DNA of 10,145 nucleotides from Monoraphidium neglectum (lineage: Eukaryota; Chlorophyta; Chlorophyceae; Sphaeropleales; Selenastraceae): the NCBI RefSeq assembly GCF_000611645.1, contig NW_014011447.1, positions 1 through 10,145 of the forward strand, given 5' to 3'. This document shows, in pieces, positions 1-7,657 of this stretch. The position numbers were made by a program, and so were the translations under genes. The notes beneath the pieces are model-generated. The model did no database searches. It had not been told where the DNA came from and saw only the letters and a list, made by a program, of their open reading frames with translations. Positions within the stretch are counted from its first letter, which is position 1. The number at the start of each line of letters is the position of its first letter.

Positions 1-198
1 GGGGGGGTCGTTGGCAGCACGGTGCAAGGGAGGGGATGGCCCTGGGGCAATGTTTGGGGGGAGGGCGCAGGGTGATGCAGGGCGATGCAGGGGATGGGGT
101 GACAAGCAAGGAGGGTTGAAAAGACGCTTGTGTGCTGGCTTTGGCACAAAATGTCCGAAATCCATTCATCAACTAGGTTATGACAAAGAGCTAGCTTT
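1..198. other. No gene seen; G-rich left edge
   Basis: I found no coding exon on either strand here. The plus strand is rich in G runs (1-7, about 27-60 and 88-99) and contains a short period-10 repeat of the GATGCAGG type around 61-95. On the minus strand this is a C-rich stretch, compatible with the continuing last intron or the 3' flank of the amidase gene. None of the expected C-terminal family sequence is visible in any minus-strand frame. Confidence 0.5.
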
Positions 199-240
199 TT
201 AGCTCCTCGTCACAGTCAACACGTTTGGATATTTGTTGAG
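199..240 (-). other. Candidate alternative terminal exon of the amidase
   Basis: After exon 13 (phase 0, donor CAG|GTGAGC at 349), the next acceptor-like site is a pyrimidine-rich stretch ending TTTCTCAG at 241. It opens a phase-0 reading frame of 13 codons (LNKYPNVLTVTRS) and a TAA at 201-199. That would give a 462-residue protein lacking the usual C-terminal block of the family. The peptide does not resemble the expected family sequence after EWV, and no TGTAA signal follows within the window. It may be an unused acceptor inside a longer intron, or a real exon that truncates the protein. Confidence 0.25.
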
Positions 241-349
241 CTGAGAAATGCAGCACGCCAGGGTTTGCCTTTCTCGCTGCCATGTGATCAACATGTTGGG
301 GTGCCAGCAATCCAAGTCTCAGCCTGCACACATGCCTGCCTGCGCTCAC

Positions 350-3300
350 CTGCACAACCCACTCGTTGGCGTTCTCGATAATGGGGGTGGAGATGTTGCG
401 CAGGTGGATCGGGGCCCTGCATGGCCAAGTTTGGCAGTCCGAGAGTGCGGTGAAACAAGGGTGCTGGCAGTCTGTGGGCATGTGCTGCAGGCCTGGCGGG
501 CGCCAGAAGGAGCTCGCTGCAACACGCACTTCATGCCCCCCTCCAGCCCCAACATTTATTCTGGCTGTTGAGGGCAGCACATGATCACAAGTACTGGACG
601 CAAGGACTGGCAGGTGGCAGCCCAGCCTCTCGCCCAACACCTGCGGGGGCAGTGCCCCGCCAGCGGCGCCATCCGGCACGCATGGCATGCATGCTCACGT
701 GGCGGCCTTGAGGAGGGTGATCTTGAAGTCTCCCGTGATGGAGGTCTCAATGGCGGTGCCGTCATACTCGCTGTCACCCTGCAGTATTCGAACGCGTGTG
801 TTTTGTGAGCGTGGATACCAGTTGTGTGAGGGGCGAGGTTGTGGCGAAAGGCGGGGCGAAGCTGGGAATGGTTGAGCTTTGAAGTTGGTTCGGGGACGTC
901 GCAGCAGCCATGGCATGTATCAACAGCGCAGCACATCACAACTGTAGCATCACGTGAACGTTCTTCATCAGGACGTCGGCTGGTCGGACGCCACACGTGA
1001 CAAGCTGTTGCTTGAAACCAGCGGCCACACCTCCAGCACACATCCACTTCCGTCCCCGAGGCAGGCCGCCCCGCCGTACCTGCGCCGCGTGGCAGTCGCC
1101 CATCTGCAGGAGGCCGCCGTAGACCTTGACAGGAAGGTACAGGGTTGCGCCCTTGCCCAGACGGCGGTTGTCCAGGTTGTTGCCCGTGTTGGTGGGGGTG
1201 GTCGACGTGAAGGGAATGCTGATGGGCTGGGCCAGGCTGCGGGGGTGGTTGGCGGTTGCGCACGGTAGGCCCATCAGCTGATTAATTTAATTCATAGTAC
1301 AAAACAACCCTGCACATACACATACAGACGCAAGCCCTTCTCCCAGCAGCCTGGCTCAAGGCGGCGTTTTGCTGACTGCCAAGTGTTGGGGGCAAGGGTG
1401 GGTTCCACGGCGATCAATCCGCCCAAGAGACCCATGCAATGCCTTCAGCAGTGGGCACAAGCAAGCCTGCATTGCGGTCTGAAAATAGAAATGCAGCACG
1501 GCTTGCACCGCGCCTCTGCTCACCCAATGTTGCCGATGTGGAGGTTGATCGGCACACGGAACTGTGGGGGATCCAGGGCAACACCGAGCAAGCGAGGACG
1601 CATCAACAGTCAGCAGCAGGTAGATGTCAGCCTGGCCACCACAGCTTGTGCATGCACACGTGGTCATCTGCATGCACTCTGTATGTGCATTCAGTCATAA
1701 ACTGCGCCGCCTGGCCTTACCTTGCCGTTTACGCTGGTGCTGCGCGGCGCAGAGTTGGGACGGACCATGCCTGTGCGTCCAAGCAAGAGCGCACATCGCA
1801 AGGTGTCATTGCTTGATCCAGGCTTCCAACACGCGCCATGAAACGTGGCAAGCGGTGCGAGGAGGAGACACCGGCCCACCTTGCTTTAGGGGATTGGCTC
1901 AGAGGTGGCGCCCAGATTGCCTGCCAGCACCCCTCAAAACTTCCCAAGGAGAGAGTTGACGGCCTTGCGTGATGCAGGGCCTTTCTTGCGTGCAACACAT
2001 CCACGACAAACTACCCCATGCGCCCAGCCCAGCCACAGGCAGGGAGTAGTGGTCACGCACCGCCGAGGACGATGCGGGGCCAGGTCTGGGTGCCGTTGAC
2101 GCAGGGGACCTTCCCGATGGCGGGGTACAGGCGGTCAGGGTTCTTGAGGGTGTAGCCGAATCCAGGGTACGTGCGGGGCACCGAATACTCATCAGGCTGA
2201 CAGGGCGTGGTGATCACAATCTGCGTGGGAGAAAGCGTGGGTGGGAGAAAGCGTAGGTTCGAGTGAGCCAGGACGCCAAGAGGTACGAGTCCGTGATCAG
2301 GCTGGGCGGGGAGGTGGCAGCGCCAGACGCGAGTTGCCTGCCGTCGAACCAAAGCGATCCAAAAGATCAAGGCATGCACGGGCATGTTCAGGCGAACGTG
2401 GACAGTGCAACTGCCACACTGGCATGCTCCCACGGGCAAACGCGCACACACACGCATGCGCGCACACAAGCACGCACAGGAAACGTTCTGTCAAACCGCC
2501 TGGCCCAGAGCTCACGTCTGAGACGTTGGCGGGATCATCCTGGGTGGCTGCGAAAGAGAAGCGCGGGGCGGCGTACATAATGGTGGAGTCCCCAGCGCGG
2601 GGCGACTTGACCAGCTCCTGCGGGGGGCGCAAAAGCAGATAGTGCATTTGCAGGCGTCAAAATGCGTGCGCTCGCACACACACGGGCAGGGAAACGGGCC
2701 GCCAGCGAAGGCGTGAGTCCGCTGCGTTTTCAGGGGCTCAGCTATATTCGCACTGCAGACGGGCAGTATGGCTCGGCAGGTAGCATAGCATCAACATCAC
2801 TCATCAAGGCACACACTTTTTTTTCATTCATAGCATGCATGTGCACGCCAAGATGCACCAGGCGCTCACGTAAATGTTAACGACCTCCCGCGGCAAGCCC
2901 GATGCAAACCCGGTCTTGAACTGCCAGCCCCAGCGGGCGGCGGCCTGCGACCCGTACGTCTTGTTGGTCAGGGGGTTGGGGCGGGGGTACAGGTCCAGGA
3001 TCTCGATCTGCGTGAGGGAGCACCGGAATACGAGAGGTCAATGTCAAGATTAAGCCTTTGTGAGTTGATCGAGGGACTGGAGGTGGTTGATTGTTCAGAC
3101 GACTTTGGCGTCCCTTGGCAGCTCTGCGCCTCCAAGCAACGCGGCGGCGTTGCAGCACAAACATGGTTCCAGTATCATGACCTGGCACCGTTCTGTCCAC
3201 GTCCCCCACCAGCTCAACCCAAGCATACTGCTTTTCTTCATTCAGTCCTTTCAAGCCAGGCAGTCAGTCTGCAACCGTGCCGTGGACGGTGGTCCGACTC

Positions 3301-5353
3301 GCGGGCCCGGGATGCCGTTGGTTTGCAGTAATGCGCGGCGTGTTCCCACCTTGACAGTGTCCCCTGGCTCCGCGCCGCAGATGTGGATGGGGCCAGTCAG
3401 GATGTGCTTGCCGTCACCGCGGCCCGAGTAGCCGCGGAACTGCAGGGGCGAAATATCAAGGAAATTTGGCAGCGAGTCAGCGGAGGGGTAATCGGGCAGA
3501 TGCAACGGTGTGTGAACATGCAAATTCTGTTTGATTTAGGCCAGTTTGTGCCTGATCCCGCAACGGCCCAAGTACATCGTAGACGGGGCAAGGCGCAGGC
3601 ACTGGGACTTCATTCGGACCCATCGGCCCCCTGTCCGCACTGGTGTCTGTCCCCTGCTCCCACATCTGGGTGGGCGTGGGGAGTTTGCTCTTGCCATGCC
3701 TGCCAGAATCGGCCCCCCCGCACCCAACCCCCCTCTCGCCACCGCCATCCCCCACAAACACACACAGAGCAGCAGAACAGAATACAAGACATCACCCAGA
3801 TTCAAGTTCTTTATCCCCCCAGGTTCCAGATGAGCAGCCCAGCCCACCGGGATTGTCATGTTGTCCTTGGTCCACTGGTAGATGGCCTCAACGGGCTTGT
3901 CACCCTGTGACATCACATACAGTCGGCAGTGGATAAAAGTGAGATGCAAGAGGGGATTTGATTGAGTATGCACAACTGCACGGTGCAATCCACGACGCAA
4001 GCCGCATGCGACCACCTGCACAAGCAGGGTGTGCAGACTTCATGCAGCAGGCAACAACGCAGCCGCCAGCAACAGCAAGCATGATTCTGTGTAATTTGAG
4101 CAGGGCAGCACCACCTGCTGATACTGAGAGGCCTGCTGTGACTGTTCCACCACAAGCTGGGCGTACACTCGATTTTTTGAGTGACACTCAACACAATCAC
4201 AGACAGTGTACGCTGCAGATGGGGCAGACTCACCTGGATCATGAGATCTGCGGCGTCACCCGCCTGGTGAGTCAGCATCTCAACAGTGATGGTGTCACCC
4301 GAGGCCACGACCGCCGCGGGCTTGGCGCCGCCATACCTGCAGTGGTTTGATGGAGGAGCAAAACATGTCTAGATGGGGTGCAAGTGGTTTTTGCACCAGG
4401 CGTGATGGGCAGTGGAGCCAATTCCGCAGGTTAATCAGCAATCAACCGCGACACCTTTTTTGATCGCAGGGCATGTGCTACACCACACGAGAGGGGGCGT
4501 GGCCGCGTTTGCAACACACAAAGCAGGCAGACAGGCTGGGTGCATCGGTGCAAACGACGAGCGGGGCTGCGCAGCAGCGTGGGCTTGGATGCCATATGGC
4601 CACCAGCATAGCACGCAGCGCTGTTGAGCATTGGTGCTGCATCCTGGCATGCACGTCCTCTGTCACTGATGCTTTCACGCATGCACACGTCACAGCCTGT
4701 CACACTGCGCCAGATATTCCACCGCCAACAAAACGCAAACACACCAGCCTCCGCTGCATGCACGCACCAGTATCCCCAGTGAACGGTGTCTTTGGTGGCG
4801 GGCAGGCGCTTCGTCCTCGGCCCCGACTTGCAGGCGGCGGGCTTGGGGACGGCAGCAAAGTCAGTGAACGTGATTGGGAAGTTGTTGGGCGTGTTGTCAA
4901 TGGTGTAGGTCAAGCCAGGGGTGGCAGCAGCAGGAGAGGCCTTGGGGGCGGGCTTTGGGATCGTCTGTGCTGCTGAAAGACTGGCGACGGCCACAGCAGG
5001 GGCAGGTGAGGGGAACGGGCGTGGTGGGAGGTGATTTTGGTTGTGTCAAAGGTGTGGGGTGATAGTCGTGGCTGATCAGGGGCAGGTGGAGCTGGGCCTG
5101 TATTGCGTGGCTCATGTGGGCCATGATGCCTGGTCAATGGGGTTGCCGCTGCTGCAAGGCAAAAATTGCCCAAAGCCGTTGGCTGCTGCGCGCACTTCTA
5201 TGCAGAGTGCCCATAGATCTGTATCCTCTACAATATGCAAACGTAGCTGCATCAAGCACACCTGGCAGTCGCGAGTACCAGCATGAACATGCAAGAGGCT
5301 ATCGCTGCGCGGCGCCCTTGCGCTTGGGGCGCCTGGGGAGCAGCAGCTGCCAT
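350..5353 (-). CDS. Secreted acetamidase/formamidase family protein (FmdA/AmdA), 13 exons, 3' end not seen
   Basis: The family hydrolyses formamide, acetamide and similar short amides to ammonium plus the acid. Exons in transcription order: 5353-5262, 4980-4768, 4336-4234, 3904-3848, 3439-3350, 3007-2870, 2617-2516, 2220-2061, 1770-1721, 1561-1524, 1236-1080, 778-699, 416-350. These total 1347 nt (449 codons). All introns are GT..AG and every phase matches across the joins. Visible in the sequence: signal peptide at residues 1-35, a Pro/Ala linker at about 36-56, HWGYW (98-102), GDTITVEMLTHQAGD (115-129), HILTGP (167-172) then CGAEPGD, NLDNRRLGKG, and GDCHAAQGDSE (394-404), which fits the family's GDxHxxQGDxE signature. 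Exon 13 carries IENANEWVVQ. Family members usually have roughly 60-90 further residues, so the C-terminus is either off the left edge or truncated (see the candidate exon at 199-240). The family call is by recognition of these blocks. The preferred amide cannot be told from the sequence. Nitrogen scavenging outside the cell is inferred from the signal peptide. Confidence 0.92.
2225..2256. repeat. Two-copy 16-nt tandem repeat next to a splice acceptor
   Basis: The unit gtgggagaaagcgtgg (2225-2240) is followed directly by gtgggagaaagcgtag (2241-2256), with 15 of 16 bases identical. It lies in intron 7 of the amidase gene. In the transcript it becomes a doubled pyrimidine tract (CGCTTTCTCCCAC twice) just before the acceptor CAG at 2221. 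Confidence 0.8.
5262..5353 (-). other. First coding exon: signal peptide of the amidase
   Basis: The ATG at 5353-5351 opens a 92-nt exon encoding 30 residues plus two bases. It has an Ala/Gln-rich N-terminus with two arginines (MAAAAPQAPQAQGRRAA) and then a hydrophobic stretch, IASCMFMLVLATA. Splicing at CCAG|GTGTGC to the acceptor at 4981 continues as SLSAAQT, so a signal peptidase cut after SAA (residue 35) is likely. The phase-2 join falls exactly in the frame of the next exon, which itself has only a GTG and no ATG near its start. That is why this upstream ATG was chosen. ER entry and secretion are inferred. A plastid transit peptide is less likely given the compact hydrophobic core. Confidence 0.8.
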
Positions 5354-5416
5354 GACGTTCGCAGTTCAGTATGTCTCAATCAAGTGAAATAAATTGCTGT
5401 CAATGCAGCGGATCGG

Positions 5417-5425
5417 CTTTTTATG
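5417..5425 (-). promoter_or_regulatory. TATA-like element upstream of the amidase gene
   Basis: On the minus strand the sequence reads CATAAAAAG, about 63 nt upstream of the start ATG. If functional, transcription would begin about 30 nt downstream and leave a short leader of roughly 35-40 nt. The element is close to the TATAAA consensus but starts with C, and there is no transcript evidence here, so this is a positional inference. Confidence 0.35.
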
Positions 5426-5446
5426 GCACCCATGTGGTCCAAGCGA

Positions 5447-5636
5447 TACCGTATCGTAAATGGGCAAACCACGTGTGCGGTCTGTGCCAGCCAGGGACCA
5501 TACTCGCAGGGTAATCGAGCGACATTTGATACGCGCATTTGTTGCAAAACGGCCTCGATGAGCTGCAAGCTATTGACGGGGGCCTTCGGGAGCTGCGACA
5601 CTCTGTGGTTGGCATGGACACAGCTACGATACGGTA
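5447..5636. repeat. 12-nt inverted repeat pair, 166 nt apart
   Basis: The sequence taccgtatcgta (5447-5458) has its exact reverse complement tacgatacggta at 5625-5636. Flanking bases do not extend the match and no target-site duplication is evident. The element begins about 94 nt upstream of the amidase start codon. It could be a pair of binding sites or a chance match. Confidence 0.5.
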
Positions 5637-6427
5637 ACAGACGACACCCAAAGGGGATGAGGCCCGACAGCAGCTTTCCTGGCACATACCTTTCAGCAGC
5701 GCCAATGTCCTCAAATCACACCCCACCGGCGGCCGAATACGGTGCTACCTAGGACAGCGGCGGGGGTCGCGCGTGGGGCCTCGTGGGGCTCGCTTGTCCC
5801 GCTATCGCAAACGCCGTGAACATGGAGGGGTGGGAAGTTGGCCACCTCTTGTCAAGGGACTGGGGGCCTGAAAAAACCAGCAGCCTGCATGCCCTGTGGT
5901 TGCTGCTGATGCCTCCATCGCTGTACGTGGTTTGCATGCATGAGGTGCGAGAGCGCTGGGCCGCGCCGCACCTGAGCCTGCGACGTCGCTGCAAACCTGC
6001 TTTGAGGGGCAGGTGATACAAGGGGTTGCACAGCAAGGCGCAGCAGCATTATGTGACAGTGACACTTGGGGGGATCGACAGCTGGATGGTCAACAGCATT
6101 TGCACCACTTGGTTGGCCCAACATGTGAAGGCTGCTGCCCCTGCAAGCAGCAGCGCAGGGAGGGTAACGGCAGTGCTGGAATTCGTTGGTGCGCCGCAGG
6201 TGGCGGGGGCCAGAGTAATCTTGTGTGGCACATCCGCGAGCGCTGGGCCGGATCACAGAGGGGTGTGGTTGTTGGTTTTGCGCGCCGCGAGGCGTATGGC
6301 TGGTGAGCATGGGGGGTTCACTTTGGTTTGCGGTGCGGGTGACGACTCGGCCGGCGGGTGCCCTGGCCAGGTGGCGCGATTGGTGGGTGCACTGCAGCTG
6401 CGATGGGTGGCTGATGGCCGGCGCGGC

Positions 6428-6458
6428 GCAACATTCACGTACCACGGATGAATGTTGC
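6428..6458. repeat. Perfect hairpin, 10-bp stem and 11-nt loop
   Basis: gcaacattca (6428-6437) pairs exactly with tgaatgttgc (6449-6458) around an 11-nt loop. It lies in the gene-free stretch upstream of the plus-strand gene. No U-tract follows, so it does not look like a bacterial-type terminator. Confidence 0.7.
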
Positions 6459-6883
6459 ATTTGTGGCATTGGTTCTGAGGGGGGGCAGCCGGCCTCACGC
6501 GCCAGGCTCGCGTCGGTGACCATGTGCGATTTGTCACACCGTCCATGAATCACCTGCGGGCTCATGTGGGAGTCTGATCGCGATCAAAGTAAAACCACTT
6601 GCCTTGTGACACTTCTATGGGCCGTGTTTTCCGAGGCACAGCCCGCCAACGGCCGGTGGTCACTGCGGGAAAGCCGGACGGGTGTGCATGTTTCGACACC
6701 CGCCACATGGCGTGCCCAGCACTGGCCGTGAGTTAGTTGCCTTAAACTCCTTTTTTACTTCCCTCAACATTTCGAAAGCCCAAGCAGAGGGTACCATCGG
6801 CACTCATTTCAACTTGGGTGACTCTCACGGCTTGGCGTCGTGCTTGGCTGCTGTGCTGCATCCTCGCAGCCCATTCACAGTGA

Positions 6884-7531
6884 ATGATCTCCCTTTGCAC
6901 TTGGACCCTGCGCCGGGCACGCCCCACGGGTGCCGCGTCCGCATCAGCGGCACGCGTGGCCGTCCCCCAACAACATGGGCGCAAGGCTGGCAAGGCGTGC
7001 GTGGCCGTTTGTGCTCAGTCCGCACAGCAGGGGCCACAGGAGCAGCAGAATAATCAGGAAAAGCAGCAGCAGGCTCTGCACGTGGTGCCGTACGGCGTTG
7101 CTTCCGCGCCAGTCCCGCTCGCTGCCGGCGGGACGGCCACTGCTCTCAATGACCCCGGCCTGCCGCTCTGCCCCGGCACCCGGTGCGAGCACCTGCGGAT
7201 GCCGTTCGACGGCCGCGCCCGGCCGCCCGTCATCCAACCCGACGGCCTGGAAGTTGAAGAGGCGCTGCTCCTGCCGGTGCAGCGCGGGCTGCGCGTGATC
7301 GAGCCCCCCAGCGGCTCCTGCTGCTGCGTCGCGCGCCGCAAGACGTGGCCCACACGCGCCGGCGCCGGCGCCGGCGGCGCGCTCGGCCCTAGCGGCGTGC
7401 GGCGCCAGGCAGTGGTTGATCGGCGGGTGGCGGTGCGCCAGCTCGACCTCAATAGCCTGCAGGCGGTCGTTGAGCCGATGCGCGACAGGCAAGCAAGCCT
7501 CGAGGGCAAACGGGCGGGCCGCAGCCGCTCC
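6884..7531 (+). CDS. Probable first exon of an unrecognised protein with a plastid-transit-like N-terminus
   Basis: An ATG at 6884 opens a frame that stays open to a TGA at 7631. The first 45 or so residues are rich in Ala, Arg and Ser with no acidic residue, ending with VAVCAQSAQ. This resembles chlorophyte chloroplast transit peptides. A Gln/Asn/Glu-rich linker follows at about residues 50-63, then Pro/Ala-rich sequence and the segment LDLNSLQAVVEPMRDRQASL. A rough hand count over 7240-7510 gives third-base GC of about 85%, and the middle base is the least GC-rich, as in genes. G/C at third positions falls off after about 7540, suggesting an intron. TCC|GTGTTC at 7532 and CAACAG|CGC at 7678 are in matching phase 0 and would join this exon to the next ORF in the same frame. 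No known domain was recognised. The opposite strand is also open here with equally good composition (see findings), so the strand is uncertain. Confidence 0.4.
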
Positions 7532-7657
7532 GTGTTCAGGCTGAGGCTCCGCTTGCTTGAGGCTGCCTGGCTGCTTCGCCGCTGTCTTGTTCACCGCCTG
7601 CCTGCTCGCGATATCATCTGGATGGCTCGATGATCCCCTGCAGGGCCTCCACTGCAC

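Larger units (their letters stand above)
5354..6883. other. Intergenic region, no supported gene
   Basis: About 1.5 kb separates the start of the amidase gene from the plus-strand gene. Open frames exist on both strands but have no ATG in a good position, mixed third-base composition, and Cys/His/Gln/Ser-rich products typical of chance frames. No family motif, tRNA or transposase was recognised. Structures found within it are the TATA-like element near 5420, an inverted repeat pair at 5447-5458 and 5625-5636, and a hairpin at 6428-6458. If both flanking gene calls hold, this is a shared divergent upstream region. Confidence 0.45.

Noticed and set aside
191..688. A 165-codon minus-strand frame running through exon 13 of the amidase
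   Set aside because: Only the 22 codons matching the family (around 350-416) are real. The rest reads through introns on both sides that have good GT and AG ends.
780..800. A GTTCGAATAC motif on the minus strand resembling a tRNA T-loop
   Set aside because: No A-box or cloverleaf fits around it, and it falls at the end of intron 11 next to a clear splice acceptor.
5423..5752. Overlapping frames of about 100 codons on both strands just upstream of the amidase
   Set aside because: Neither shows coding composition or a recognisable motif. The region is better explained as promoter and intergenic DNA.
6026..6451. A 141-codon open frame on the plus strand (contains VTVTLGGIDSWMV)
   Set aside because: It opens with TTG rather than ATG, third-base G/C is only moderate, and no family was recognised. 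It could be an exon, but the support is too thin to annotate.
5852..6565. A 237-codon open frame on the minus strand
   Set aside because: The product is rich in Cys, His, Gln, Ser and Pro with no motif. Base use is not gene-like, and it has no supporting splice or polyadenylation signals.
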